Source: Thioalkalivibrio sp. HK1
GTDB lineage: Bacteria; Pseudomonadota; Gammaproteobacteria; HK1
Length of the DNA stretch: 64,000 bases
NCBI GenBank assembly: GCA_000583135.1
Contig: JFBG01000008.1
Span: 1 to 64,000, forward strand
Direction of reading: 5' to 3'
Shown: one piece after another, positions 1 to 10,495 of the stretch
Position numbering within the stretch: the stretch's first letter is position 1
How the letters are laid out: each line of letters starts with the position of its first letter
Translations under genes and position numbers: made by a program
Notes under the pieces: model-generated
What the model saw: only the letters and a program-made list of their open reading frames with translations
The model's database searches: none
Told to the model about the DNA's origin: nothing

Positions 1-1
1 G

Positions 2-253
2 TGCCACGCTATAGTTTGGCTGCTTAAAACTCAAGGCGAATCCGCGGCCGGAGAACTGCTGGCCAAGATGCCTGAGAAAGGCGAGTCTATCCGTCAGCTC
101 GCCTATCACCTCTATACCCTCTGCGAACGCAAGAAGTGGGCTGAAGACGCCCGCGTCTATAACGAATTGATCGGTTCTTGGAATGCCATCGTCGCCGCCT
201 CTTACGAGATCGGCCATTATGGTACGCAAACCGAATTCGGATTGGACCCTTGA
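2..253 (+). CDS. DUF1156-type DNA methyltransferase, C-terminal end (partial)
   Basis: The frame is open from the window edge, so only the last 83 residues are present. The tail includes [18 protein letters not shown] and then YNELIGSW, which resembles the C-terminus of the large DUF1156 DNA adenine methyltransferases that travel with DUF499 ATPases in anti-phage islands. No catalytic motif lies in this fragment, so methyltransferase activity is inferred from family resemblance and from the DUF499 gene that follows. Its stop codon is ten bases before the probable DUF499 start, which indicates one transcript and likely translational coupling. The identification rests on memory of the family tail and should be confirmed with sequence from the left. 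Confidence 0.6.
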   Translation, partial: CHAIVWLLKTQGESAAGELLAKMPEKGESIRQLAYHLYTLCERKKWAEDARVYNELIGSWNAIVAASYEIGHYGTQTEFGLDP

Positions 254-263
254 GGAGTGGATG

Positions 264-3110
264 ATGAACTTGAAACCTTGGCGAGAGATCGCCCGCCCGC
301 ACAAGGACGTATTGGAAGGCACTTTCAAGCAGTCCGAATTCGCCGCCGATATCACTCGGGTCGCCGATGGCACTGCAACCGACGAATATCGAGATGCCGA
401 GAAATTCTTCTCTCGCACCTTCATCACCGAAGGCATGCGGCTATTGCTGATCTCCGTTGCCCAACGCTTGGCAGGTCTTGGCGGCGATCCGGTCATCCAG
501 CTGCAAACCGCCTTCGGTGGCGGTAAAACCCATACCTTGTTGGCGGTGTACCACCTTGCTTCTCGGGCGGTGGGTACCGATAGACTCAACGGCATTCCGC
601 CGGTGCTCGATGAAGCGGGCATCGAGGGTTTGCCCTACGCCAAGGTCGCCGTGATCGACGGTATCAATCTATCACCCAGCCTATCTCGGCAGCATGAAGG
701 AGTGATCGTCAACACCCTATGGGGCGAACTGGCATATCGGCTGCTCGGCGAAGAGGGTTATCGGATGGTGGCCGATAGCGATGCCGATGGTACATCCCCG
801 GGCAAGGATGTATTGACCGACCTGATTCGCAAAGCCGCTCCTTGCGTGATCCTGATCGACGAGTTGGTGGCATTCATCCGTCAGTTGGAGATGGGCAAGC
901 AGTTCAAGGCCGGCACCTTCGATAGCAATATCAGTTTTATCCAAGCCCTCACCGAATCGATGAAGGCGGTACCCAACGCCATCTTGCTGGCCACCTTGCC
1001 CGAATCCGAGTTGGAAGCGGGCGGCGATGTGGGCCAACGGGCACTCAACTCCTTGGAAAAATACTTCGCTCGCGTGGAATCCGTTTGGAAACCGGTGGGG
1101 ACGGAAGAATCTTTCGAGATCGTGCGGCGTCGCCTGTTCGAAACACCCGGTGAGCGGGCCGATGTGGAGGATACAAGCCGCCGGTTCTCTGAATACTATC
1201 GCCAAAATGCCGATAAATTCCCGGCTGAGACGCAATCCAACGAATACTTCGAGCGGCTTTGTCGCTCCTATCCCATCCACCCCGAGATCTTCGATCGCCT
1301 CTACGAGGACTGGTCCACATTGGAGACATTCCAGCGCACCCGGGGCGTGTTGCAGTACATGGCCATCGTCATCCATCGCCTGTGGAACTCGGATAACAAG
1401 GATGCGCTGATTTTGCCCGGCTCGTTGCCATTGGAAGACAGCAATATCCGCAACAAGAGCACGCACTATCTGCCGCAAGGTTGGGAGCCGGTGATCGAGC
1501 GCGAGGTGGACGGTACTCGTTCGACCCCCTATGGTATCGACGGGCGCCATACGATATTCGGAAGCGTACAAGCGGCGCGCCGCACGGCACGCACCATCTT
1601 CTTGGGCAGCGCCCCTTCCGTACGGGAGCAGGTGGCCCGCGGCATTCAGGTCGAGCGCATCCTTTTGGGGGCGGCGCAGCCGGGACAAACCATCGGCATA
1701 TTCGAAGACGTACTCAAGCGTCTGCGCGATCGCCTGCACTATCTCTATTCCGACAAGGATCGCTATTGGCTCGATACCAGACCCAACTTGCGCCGGGAGA
1801 TGGAGAGCCGCAAGCAAAATATCGACGAGCGCAACGATCTGCTGCCGCTATTGAAAACCCGCGTGACCTCGGTATTCGGGCGCAACCATCGATTCGGCGG
1901 TATCCATGTCTTCACCCCCTCCGCCGACATACCGGATGATTATGCAAAAGGTCCCCGACTCGTCGTTTTGCCAACCGACGGCGCTTATGGCCGCGGCAAC
2001 ACCAACCAAGCATTCACCGCTGCGGAAAAGATACTGCGGAGCCGCGGCGATCAGCCTCGACATAAGCAAAATCGCCTGATATTCCTCGCCCCGGACTACG
2101 ATGCGGTTAGCCGCCTCAAAGATCAGGGTCGAGTTTTCTTGGCTTGGAAATCCATCGTCGAGGATATCGAGAACGGGTCTTTGAACCAAGACATCTCGCA
2201 CTTCAATCAAGCCAAGCGCTACCTCGAAGGAGCCGATCAATCCCTCGCTCAACTGGTACGAGAGGCCTATAAGTGGCTGATCGCACCCTCCGAAGAGATC
2301 GTCAAGGGCAAGCCGGTACTGAATTGGGAGGCGGTTTCGGTCTCACCCACCGCCCCAAATCTGATCCAGACCATCGAGGACAAGTTGCGCGAAGAAGAAT
2401 GGCTGATCTACGAATGGTCGCCGATACATCTGCGCAAAGTGCTGAACGATTGGTACCTGAAAGAGAATGTCGAAGACATCAACGCATCGAAGGTCTGGCA
2501 GGACAGCTGCCATTACCTCTACCTGCCACGCTTGGTCAATGACAGCGTTTTCCGAGATGCCATCAATCGAGGCTTGGAGAGCGAAGACTTCTTCGCCTTC
2601 GCCTCCGGCAAGGAAGAAGATCGCTACCTCGGCTTCAACTTCGGCCGAGGCTCCGTCATCAACCTGGACGAATCCTCTTTGCTGATCGACCGAGAAGCCG
2701 CCATCGCCTACCGAGAGCGCACCCAACAACCACCCCCACTCACCTCCGAACCCGGCCAATCCATAAACGATGGAAGCCCTAAGATCCCAAGCGCCAAAAC
2801 GAGTGACACGGGAACACCAGTCCCGACACCCGGTTCGTCAGGCAAGATCAACCAACCCTCCCCGACACCAACCACCAAACGCTTCTACGGCACCGTCACC
2901 CTCGACCCGGTAAAAGCCAAAATAGACTTCGCCACCATCATGGACGAAGTGATCCAACCCTTCACCACCAAACTCGGCGTCGATGTAACAATCTCGGTAG
3001 AAATCGAAGCCAAAAGCACCACCGGCTTCGACGAGGGCATCCAGCGCACCATCAAGGAAAACAGCAATACGCTACGCTTCCACAACGCAGAGTTCGAGAG
3101 CGGTGAGTGA
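264..3110 (+). CDS. DUF499 domain ATPase of a DUF1156/DUF499 defence module
   Basis: A 948-aa predicted ATPase. The P-loop AFGGGKTH lies near residues 83-90 and the Walker B stretch [11 protein letters not shown] near 194-204. The opening, with [19 protein letters not shown] and then [10 protein letters not shown], is typical of DUF499 proteins, which accompany DUF1156 methyltransferases in BREX/Pgl/DISARM-like islands and are thought to use ATP in phage restriction or modification control. I chose ATG 264 because GAGGAG at 252-257 sits six bases upstream. ATGs at 183 and 219 in the same frame would overlap the methyltransferase and lack a ribosome site. The C-terminal third has a Pro/Thr/Ser-rich linker (about residues 800-845) followed by a compact last domain. 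The biochemical role is inferred. Confidence 0.75.
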   Translation: MNLKPWREIARPHKDVLEGTFKQSEFAADITRVADGTATDEYRDAEKFFSRTFITEGMRLLLISVAQRLAGLGGDPVIQLQTAFGGGKTHTLLAVYHLASRAVGTDRLNGIPPVLDEAGIEGLPYAKVAVIDGINLSPSLSRQHEGVIVNTLWGELAYRLLGEEGYRMVADSDADGTSPGKDVLTDLIRKAAPCVILIDELVAFIRQLEMGKQFKAGTFDSNISFIQALTESMKAVPNAILLATLPESELEAGGDVGQRALNSLEKYFARVESVWKPVGTEESFEIVRRRLFETPGERADVEDTSRRFSEYYRQNADKFPAETQSNEYFERLCRSYPIHPEIFDRLYEDWSTLETFQRTRGVLQYMAIVIHRLWNSDNKDALILPGSLPLEDSNIRNKSTHYLPQGWEPVIEREVDGTRSTPYGIDGRHTIFGSVQAARRTARTIFLGSAPSVREQVARGIQVERILLGAAQPGQTIGIFEDVLKRLRDRLHYLYSDKDRYWLDTRPNLRREMESRKQNIDERNDLLPLLKTRVTSVFGRNHRFGGIHVFTPSADIPDDYAKGPRLVVLPTDGAYGRGNTNQAFTAAEKILRSRGDQPRHKQNRLIFLAPDYDAVSRLKDQGRVFLAWKSIVEDIENGSLNQDISHFNQAKRYLEGADQSLAQLVREAYKWLIAPSEEIVKGKPVLNWEAVSVSPTAPNLIQTIEDKLREEEWLIYEWSPIHLRKVLNDWYLKENVEDINASKVWQDSCHYLYLPRLVNDSVFRDAINRGLESEDFFAFASGKEEDRYLGFNFGRGSVINLDESSLLIDREAAIAYRERTQQPPPLTSEPGQSINDGSPKIPSAKTSDTGTPVPTPGSSGKINQPSPTPTTKRFYGTVTLDPVKAKIDFATIMDEVIQPFTTKLGVDVTISVEIEAKSTTGFDEGIQRTIKENSNTLRFHNAEFESGE

Positions 3111-3215
3111 TGACGGAGGTCGAAGTTATGAGATGATTCATAAATCGGCCTCACTAGTACCGAATTGTCTGAAATTCAGAATTATGATTTGTGAAAGATG
3201 CATGATGTCTTGATC

Positions 3216-3243
3216 TGTAGTATTTGTCGGAATGTGATATGAT
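3216..3243 (+). promoter_or_regulatory. Possible extended -10 promoter before the nuclease-STAND gene
   Basis: TGATATGAT at 3235-3243 reads as an extended -10 element (TGN plus TATGAT) about 73 bases before the ATG at 3316. No convincing -35 is visible at the usual spacing. The 205-base gap between the DUF499 stop and this ATG is A+T-rich, so the giant gene probably has its own promoter rather than relying only on read-through. Confidence 0.3.
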
Positions 3244-3315
3244 CCAAGGCGTAAGGAAAGTCAATCGGTCAATTTATCGTCCCATTGCAGCGAAACGATT
3301 TATTTCAATCAACCG

Positions 3316-6300
3316 ATGCCACAATCACCTGAACTTACTGGCGGAGAAGGCTTCACATTTGAAGGTAATGTGGCAGCGTTTTATCTCGCTGCTTTGCTTG
3401 CCGAGGATTATGCTCCCGGTATCGATGGTCGAATCGTTTCCCAAGTTTCGGTTCAACAACGGAACTTCGGCGAGCCATTGGATGATGTGATCGTCGACTT
3501 TGAGGACACTTCAAAGAATCAAGCCCGGCTTAGTCTCCAAGTAAAAAGCTCGCTCACGATCAGTAACTCAAAATCTAACAAAGCCTTCCGCGAAATAATT
3601 CGGGACAGTTGGGCGACTTTCAATAAACCCGACTTCCGCTCTAATGTTGACCGCTATGGGACTGCAGTCGGTACAGTAGCCGCCTCCAAAGAAAGAGCAT
3701 TAAGGACCCTATGTGATTTGGCTCGAGCAAGCCTGACGGCTGAAGATTTTCATGCTCGTTTTTTGAAAGACGGAAACGCTAGCAAAATCATCAAATCTAT
3801 GAAAAATCAGATTGTTACTCTATTAGAAGAAGTGAAAGGCTCGCCATGTACTAGAGAGGAAGAGCACCAGTTCATTGCTCATTTCATACTTATACCATTT
3901 GATTTTCTTCGCGAAGGTTCCATAAATCCTCCTGGTGCAATTAATTGTATTAAGAATTGCCTAGCGCCAGATAATTCAGACAAGGCGGCACGATCAGTCT
4001 GGGCATGGCTAATTGAATTGGCTCGATCATTGGCAGGGCAGTCAGGTCAGATTGATCGCAAGCGTCTTGTACATCGGATATCACCTATTGCAGAATTTCG
4101 TGGCGCACCCTCATTGCGTAATGACCTTGATAGATTAAAGGATCTAGCAAATAATTATGCAAATCTTATTTCGGACAATATTGCGGGGATAGAGTTTAAC
4201 CGTACATATCTCCTTGAGAAAATGGAGGAAAAACTTACTACTGCTCGCGTCGTTCTAGTTAGCGGTTTGCCAGGGAGTGGAAAATCAGTATTGGTGAAAC
4301 GAGCGGTGAAGCGCGCGCTAGAAAAAGGGCCGGTCATATTCCTTAAAGCGGAACAACTGCAAGGGAAAAGCTGGATCAGTTATGCGACATCGCAGGGATT
4401 ATCAAAATATGTTCATCTGGAGGAATTGCTTGTAGAGATCGGACATGTAGGTACTCCAATTCTTTTTGTAGATGCGGTTGATCGTATCAAAAAAGTGCAT
4501 CAGCCTATTATAATTGATATAATAAATACTATCAAAGAATCTCCTCTACTTGGTAATTGGCGTATCGTGGTCTCCATTCGTGAAACGAGCATCGAAGGTG
4601 TCCGCATATGGTTGAGTGATTGCCTTGATGCTCTGAAGTTCGAAATACTAAGTGTTGAACATCTGAATGATGATGAAATCGAGGCACTTGCAAAAATCAA
4701 CCCACGCCTAAGAACAATTTTACTTGGATCGGATCAAGTGGAGGAAATTGTTCGTCGGCCTTTTTTCGCGAAAATTCTACATCAGAGTAGTATAGCTAAT
4801 CCTGATACTTCAATGATCACACCACAATCAGAAGTGGATTTGATCGAGAGTTGGTGGAAAAGAGGTGGCTATGATAAGACAGGTCAGGATGCTATAGAGC
4901 GTCAGAGTGCATTGCGTGACTTGGCAATCGCTCGTGTTCGCCAAATTAGCCATCCGATTATTATTGACGAAATCAAGTCAGCAAAACATATCTATGATCT
5001 AATCTCAGATGGAATACTCCAATACGCTCGCGAGGGCGTTTCTGTTCAGTTCGCTCATGATATTTTCTTTGAATGGTCATTTTTCTATGTCTTAGCCAGT
5101 CGTGGATCAAAGTGGATGGATGCCATCAAGGATTGTGGTGAGCTGCCAGCCGTTGCGCGTGTTGTCGAACTCAGTTCCCAATGGGAATATGAAAAGGGAA
5201 AAAACTGGCGAGAGTATCTTGCACGCGCGGAGGATTCGAAGCTTATCAGATCGCAATGGTTACGAGCATGGTTGATCGGTCCTCTCGGATCTGCGAGATT
5301 CAAATCAAATGAAGAACAATACGCAGATGCCATTTTTGCCAAAGATTTTCGACTCTTCAGAAAAATGCTTGTCTGGTTTCAAGCTGAGAAAATTACTCCT
5401 AACAAAAATATTCTCGATCATGATCTCCCATATGAACAGTGCCAAAGACTTGCTTATGTTCTGGGGCGGCCGTCTGACATTTTCTCATGGCGTCGCCTTA
5501 TAAATTTTATACTAGGGCGTATTATAGACATTCCGCAACGGTTTTATCCGGATATCCTATCAATCTTTGATGTTTGGCAGAATGCCTTTGCCGATCTTCA
5601 AAATTCGACATCCCAATCATTATTACGACAATGTGCTGCTTGGCTTGATGCTGTTGACTCATCTGCTATTGATATGCACGATGAGGGAATTGCTTATTGG
5701 GATAAAAATCTTGATTTAGGCGCTTTCAAGAAGTCATTGATCAAGATTCTCTTAGTGTCGTCGAGAGCCGGGTATTCCTTCGCAGCTGAATATCTGAAAA
5801 AGATATCCGATTCAAAGCAAATTCAAGACGATGAATTTCATGACATTATCGTTTACTCACCCATTCTTGCCCAATATTTGCCTCAATCATTAGTAGATAC
5901 TTCGCTGGCATTTTTCCTAGAGAATCTTCCGGACGAACGAGCCGATCGAGAAAAAGTGGTTTTTTCGGATGGAACTTATTTGCCAACTAGTGTTCATTTC
6001 ACTCTCTTTGACTGGGAAAATCTTTCGATTCACAATCGTCATAGAGATTTTCTGACTCCGTCGCCACTTCGAGAACCGTTTCATTCTCTTTTTCAATCAT
6101 CCCCTGATCATGCGCTTCAGCTACTCCGAGATCTTTGCAATCATGCGATGACAGCATGGAGACAGATGCATGATCATTCGCATGATCGTGGAGGTATCCC
6201 TATACCGCTCGAAATTACATTTCCATGGGGTACTCAGATATTTTGGGGCACAGATCGTGAATATCTTTGGTTTCGGTCGACATGGGCACCCAAGCCCATT

Positions 6301-8655
6301 GGCTGCGCATTCATGGCACTTGAGGAGTGGTGCTTTGCCGAAATTGAGAAAAGCCGCGATGTTGACGAACTAATCCAGCAAGTTGTTGAGGGAAATGAAT
6401 GCATCGCTATCCTAGGTGTAGCGTCAATGATTATGCTCCATACAGAAAGAGTGTCTAACGTAACATTACCACTTGTTACCTCGCAGCGTTTATTGACTGC
6501 AGACCATAATCGAATGGTACAAGATCCCTCGTCGTCAGTGAATCTGATGGGTTTTATGAACAAGGCTGATAAAATCCATATTGAAGCAATCCAAGCAGCA
6601 AACGCTAGGAATGTTCGTAGGATGCAACTTAGACAGATGGTGCCCATGTTTGTTTTCGGGAAAAAATCTTTTAGCGATAGAGTACGCAAGGCTATTCTTG
6701 ACTTCGAGAAAAAGTTACCTTTTCAGTATGAAGAGGATTCTGGCAATTCAGATATACGAAATCACCTTGTAAAAAAAGCCATTGAATATGCCGAATTAGT
6801 AGATATAAAAAATTATCAGATGAGTCATTACGATGATGGCTCGGACCAAGCAAGTATTATTCATGTTAGTCCATCTGCTGCTCAGCCTGAAAATGTTGCT
6901 AGAACCGAAGAATCTGCTATGTATCTTAGGCTGACTAGTCTTTCTATTCGGGCATCCAAGTTATTGCAAAAAAGGAAGTTGGATGACGATTGTATAATTA
7001 ATGATGCTATTTTATTATCCAAAGAAGTGAAAGAAGTGAATATTGAAGATATATTCGATGATCAGAATAGCTATAACGATACAATTCCTTTGGAAATTTG
7101 TCGGAGTGCAGTTTCAGCCGCAGCGGCAATAATACTTAACTTTCGAGGAGAATGTTCATACGAAAATATTGAGTGGGCTCATGATGTTTTAGAGCGTGCT
7201 ATGCGTTTACCAGAAAAATCCGATCAGATGCTCTCCTATGGTTCGCTTGATTCGTTGCATCAAGGAATTTTTGTAGCCCGATGCTTTGCAGCGGATATCC
7301 GGGAGAATACAGCGGATTACAATGCAACGAATGAACTTATCAGACTAATTGCATATCCGCTGGAAGACGTTGCGATATCTGCATTCGAAGAAGCATGCGA
7401 TCTTTGGTCTAAGGATTCAAAATTGACTTGGGCAGCATTGATGTTGGCGTTTTCACGATGCCATGTATCCTCCAGATCGCATGATTATCATATTCAGCAC
7501 AGCGGAATATCTCACAAATCAAGCGAGGTGCAACTCGCCGTTGATACAGCGCTTGAATTTTATGAAAACGGAAATGGGTGGCCATCTCTTCCCTTACCGC
7601 CATCGCCTTGGGTAGCGGTTAATTCAAAAAAAGGATGGTTTGAGCATCAAAGATACGAAGAATATCATGAAGATGATTTAATTGATCCTAAAGATCTATG
7701 GGGTGAGCCAGATGTCTTTTGGGATTCAAAAAAGGCTAAAAGAATTTTTAGTCTCATTCCCATTAAGGAGATTCTTGATAGCAGTGCAAGAAGCGAGTTC
7801 CTCGATTTCCTTTCAGGGATTCTCGATTGGACAATACAGAAGAATGCGCCGCCATGGGTGAAACCGGGACGCCGTGATCAGCCATCGACCCAAATTATGG
7901 AGTGGACGGATGCTCTCGGTTCTAGGTTGGGTCATGTCGCAGGTCTTGTTCCGCTTGATTACCTTCGGAACCACTTCCTTGATCCGATTTTTGAACTTGA
8001 AAGGGAAAATTGCTGGGCTCTCCTAGCTCCGTTTACGATTGTTTATGTCAGGCATTATGTGTATGGTGCTTCGATTGTTCAAGATAGCACAGTTGATATA
8101 CTGGATCGTTGTCTCGGGCGGTTCCTTAAAGCCTCTATATTCGATCGGGATAGCAGCCGGAGCGGAAGTTTTCTAGATTTTCATCAATATGATCTTATTC
8201 CCGATCTTATTCGCACTTTGATGTTTGTTTTGGACGAATATGCCGATTCATCCGATGGTTACGAAAATGACGAATGGAAAAAAGTCAGCCAAGTTTTGCC
8301 AGTGATCGATCGTTTCGTTCGCGCCGGCGGATGGATTGCTTTGGTGATGGATTCATTTTTGATGTTCTGTGAACGAGCCAAAGACAACTACCCAGCCGAA
8401 GATTTCGCGGATCAAGTGCTTGCAGTTATTGGTGATGGTCCCGATAGACTCAGAGGCTGGCATGGAACACCCATCCCGGCACGTATTGCAGGGTTGGTGC
8501 AACACTTTGCACATAGGGAAACACCGATGCAGCAGACATTGGCCCAGAAATTCCTGCGGATTCTCGATGTGCTGGTTGATATGGGAGATCGACGAAGTGC
8601 AGCACTTCAACAAAGTAATGCGTTCCGGGAAGTTCAAATGACACTTTCTTCCTAG
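3316..8655 (+). CDS. Giant nuclease-STAND NTPase, probable anti-phage sensor-effector
   Basis: A 1779-aa protein. Residues 10-80 look like a PD-(D/E)XK/DUF4297-type nuclease core: GGEGFTFEGNVAAFY, then LDDVIVDFED (53-64), then LSLQVKSSL with Q75-V-K77 as the QxK half of the active site. A P-loop VSGLPGSGKS follows at 315-324 and a Walker B PILFVDAVDR at 381-390, which fits a STAND/AAA NTPase. From about residue 550 the chain is a long helical region of roughly 1200 residues with no motif I recognise, the usual place for a ligand-sensing domain in Avs-type proteins. No Shine-Dalgarno precedes ATG 3316, so the start is provisional. Composition is clearly A+T-richer than the guaBA genes that follow, which suggests transfer. 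No named Avs family can be assigned. Confidence 0.7.
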   Translation: MPQSPELTGGEGFTFEGNVAAFYLAALLAEDYAPGIDGRIVSQVSVQQRNFGEPLDDVIVDFEDTSKNQARLSLQVKSSLTISNSKSNKAFREIIRDSWATFNKPDFRSNVDRYGTAVGTVAASKERALRTLCDLARASLTAEDFHARFLKDGNASKIIKSMKNQIVTLLEEVKGSPCTREEEHQFIAHFILIPFDFLREGSINPPGAINCIKNCLAPDNSDKAARSVWAWLIELARSLAGQSGQIDRKRLVHRISPIAEFRGAPSLRNDLDRLKDLANNYANLISDNIAGIEFNRTYLLEKMEEKLTTARVVLVSGLPGSGKSVLVKRAVKRALEKGPVIFLKAEQLQGKSWISYATSQGLSKYVHLEELLVEIGHVGTPILFVDAVDRIKKVHQPIIIDIINTIKESPLLGNWRIVVSIRETSIEGVRIWLSDCLDALKFEILSVEHLNDDEIEALAKINPRLRTILLGSDQVEEIVRRPFFAKILHQSSIANPDTSMITPQSEVDLIESWWKRGGYDKTGQDAIERQSALRDLAIARVRQISHPIIIDEIKSAKHIYDLISDGILQYAREGVSVQFAHDIFFEWSFFYVLASRGSKWMDAIKDCGELPAVARVVELSSQWEYEKGKNWREYLARAEDSKLIRSQWLRAWLIGPLGSARFKSNEEQYADAIFAKDFRLFRKMLVWFQAEKITPNKNILDHDLPYEQCQRLAYVLGRPSDIFSWRRLINFILGRIIDIPQRFYPDILSIFDVWQNAFADLQNSTSQSLLRQCAAWLDAVDSSAIDMHDEGIAYWDKNLDLGAFKKSLIKILLVSSRAGYSFAAEYLKKISDSKQIQDDEFHDIIVYSPILAQYLPQSLVDTSLAFFLENLPDERADREKVVFSDGTYLPTSVHFTLFDWENLSIHNRHRDFLTPSPLREPFHSLFQSSPDHALQLLRDLCNHAMTAWRQMHDHSHDRGGIPIPLEITFPWGTQIFWGTDREYLWFRSTWAPKPIGCAFMALEEWCFAEIEKSRDVDELIQQVVEGNECIAILGVASMIMLHTERVSNVTLPLVTSQRLLTADHNRMVQDPSSSVNLMGFMNKADKIHIEAIQAANARNVRRMQLRQMVPMFVFGKKSFSDRVRKAILDFEKKLPFQYEEDSGNSDIRNHLVKKAIEYAELVDIKNYQMSHYDDGSDQASIIHVSPSAAQPENVARTEESAMYLRLTSLSIRASKLLQKRKLDDDCIINDAILLSKEVKEVNIEDIFDDQNSYNDTIPLEICRSAVSAAAAIILNFRGECSYENIEWAHDVLERAMRLPEKSDQMLSYGSLDSLHQGIFVARCFAADIRENTADYNATNELIRLIAYPLEDVAISAFEEACDLWSKDSKLTWAALMLAFSRCHVSSRSHDYHIQHSGISHKSSEVQLAVDTALEFYENGNGWPSLPLPPSPWVAVNSKKGWFEHQRYEEYHEDDLIDPKDLWGEPDVFWDSKKAKRIFSLIPIKEILDSSARSEFLDFLSGILDWTIQKNAPPWVKPGRRDQPSTQIMEWTDALGSRLGHVAGLVPLDYLRNHFLDPIFELERENCWALLAPFTIVYVRHYVYGASIVQDSTVDILDRCLGRFLKASIFDRDSSRSGSFLDFHQYDLIPDLIRTLMFVLDEYADSSDGYENDEWKKVSQVLPVIDRFVRAGGWIALVMDSFLMFCERAKDNYPAEDFADQVLAVIGDGPDRLRGWHGTPIPARIAGLVQHFAHRETPMQQTLAQKFLRILDVLVDMGDRRSAALQQSNAFREVQMTLSS

Positions 8656-8755
8656 GGTTATTTAGATCGTAGATATCACTTAAGATAAAAGTAGGGGATA
8701 CGACGGATGGATTGGTAGGTGTTTATCGGGTTGAAGGTCAGTGCTGGATACGCAA

Positions 8756-10354
8756 TCACTCCCATTCGATGGTGGCCGGAGGCTTGCCGGAGATGTCGTA
8801 GACGACTCGGGATATGCCCTCGATTTCGTTGATGATTCGGTTGGCGACGCGGTCGAGGAAATCGTTGGGGAGGGGGGCTCGGCGGGCGGTCATGAAGTCG
8901 ATGGTTTCCACCGCTCGTAGGGCGATGACGTATTCGTAGCGGCGTTGATCGCCGGTGACTCCGACGGATTTTATGGGGAGGTGGACGGCGAAGGCTTGGC
9001 TGACGCTATCGTAAAGGTTTGCGGATCGTAGTTCGTCGATGAAGATGGCATCGGCTTGTTGCAGGGTTTTTACGTACTCGGGGCGTACTTCGCCCAAGAC
9101 TCTTACCGCCAAGCCGGGGCCGGGGAAGGGGTGGCGGAAGACGATGTCTTTCGATAGTCCCAGGCCCAATCCGATGGTCCTTACTTCGTCTTTGAAGAGA
9201 TCTCGCAAGGGCTCGATCAGTTTCAGGCGCATCCGTTCGGGGAGTCCTCCCACATTATGGTGGGATTTGATGACTTGGGCGGGGCCGGTGGCGGCCGATT
9301 CGATGACGTCGGGGTAGATGGTGCCTTGGGCGAGCCAGTGGACATTGTCTATCTTGGCGGCTTCTTCTTCGAAGATGTCGATGAACAGGCGGCCGATTCG
9401 CTTTCGTTTTTCTTCGGGGTCTTCAACGCCGGCCAAGGCGGCGAAGAAACGATCGGCGGCGTCGATGCGGATGAGGTCGATACCGAAGTGACCGGCGAAG
9501 GTGGCCATGACTTGATCGCCCTCGCCTGCGCGCAACAGACCGTTGTCGACGAAGATGCATACGAGGCGATCGCCGATGGCTCGGTGCAGGAGGGCGGCGA
9601 CCACCGAGGAGTCGACTCCGCCCGATAGGGCGAGCAGGACGCGGTCGCCACAGGTGCGCTCTTGCACTTTGGTCACGGCGTCGTCGATGATCGCATCCGG
9701 GGTCCAGTGTCGGTTGCACCCGCAGATATCGTGGACGAAGCGGGCGATGATCGCCGCCCCTTGGGGGGTGTGGGTCACTTCGGGGTGGAACTGGAGGCCG
9801 TAGAGATCGCCGCTCTCGGAGGCGATGCCGGCGATGGGAGCGTTTGCGGTGGATGCGATGCGTCGAAAGTCCGGGGGCAGTGAAATGACTCGATCGCCGT
9901 GGCTCATCCATACATCGAGCAGGCCTTGTCCTTGGGGACCAGTGCGATCCTCGATGCCTTCGAGCAGGCGTGAATGTCCGTGGGCTCGCACCTCGGCGTG
10001 GCCGAATTCCCGGTGGCTTGCGCTTTCCACCTCGCCTTCGAAACGAGCCGCCATCGCTTGCATGCCGTAGCAGATGCCGAGTATCGGGACTTGCAGATCG
10101 AAGATCCCTTCCGGTAGTCGAGGAGCGTCGCTATCGTGCACCGATTCGGGTCCCCCGGAAAGGATGATGCCTTTGGGAGCCAAAGCGCGAAGCGTGGCGG
10201 GGTCGATGTGATAAGGGTGGATCTCGCAGTAGATGCGAGCCTCTCTGACCCGCCGGGCGATGAGCCGGGTGTATTGGGAGCCGAAGTCGAGAACGACGAC
10301 GAGCTCTCGACGAATATCGAGGGCGCCGGCGGATGAGTCGGCGGGGGTGTTCAT
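8756..10354 (-). CDS. guaA: GMP synthase (glutamine-hydrolysing)
   Basis: A 532-aa enzyme that aminates XMP to GMP using glutamine and ATP, the last step of guanine nucleotide synthesis. The N-terminal class I glutamine amidotransferase domain shows the nucleophile loop GICYGMQ (about residue 97) and the FHPEVTH histidine/glutamate pair (about 192). The ATP-pyrophosphatase P-loop LSGGVDSSV follows near 243, and the C-terminal dimerisation domain ends in PPATIEWE, the usual GuaA terminus. Length matches the family (about 520-525) apart from a slightly longer N-terminus. It lies 141 bases downstream of guaB on the same strand and is probably co-transcribed with it as in enteric bacteria. It converges with the defence gene to its left. 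Confidence 0.97.
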   Translation of the reverse strand: MNTPADSSAGALDIRRELVVVLDFGSQYTRLIARRVREARIYCEIHPYHIDPATLRALAPKGIILSGGPESVHDSDAPRLPEGIFDLQVPILGICYGMQAMAARFEGEVESASHREFGHAEVRAHGHSRLLEGIEDRTGPQGQGLLDVWMSHGDRVISLPPDFRRIASTANAPIAGIASESGDLYGLQFHPEVTHTPQGAAIIARFVHDICGCNRHWTPDAIIDDAVTKVQERTCGDRVLLALSGGVDSSVVAALLHRAIGDRLVCIFVDNGLLRAGEGDQVMATFAGHFGIDLIRIDAADRFFAALAGVEDPEEKRKRIGRLFIDIFEEEAAKIDNVHWLAQGTIYPDVIESAATGPAQVIKSHHNVGGLPERMRLKLIEPLRDLFKDEVRTIGLGLGLSKDIVFRHPFPGPGLAVRVLGEVRPEYVKTLQQADAIFIDELRSANLYDSVSQAFAVHLPIKSVGVTGDQRRYEYVIALRAVETIDFMTARRAPLPNDFLDRVANRIINEIEGISRVVYDISGKPPATIEWE

Positions 10355-10495
10355 CCCGATCGGGCTTCGGGGGTGGCAACGAGCCGAGGCATCGGGCGCG
10401 GGGGTTTGGCAGGAGTTCTCGACACGAGTCTTATTAAGAAGGTCGATGAGTATGGGGGCGAAGGGCGAAGGCGTCGGGCGGTTGACCTGAGCGGA

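Noticed and set aside
717-1817. 366-codon minus-strand frame
   Set aside because: It lies fully inside the DUF499 gene on the other strand and has no family features.
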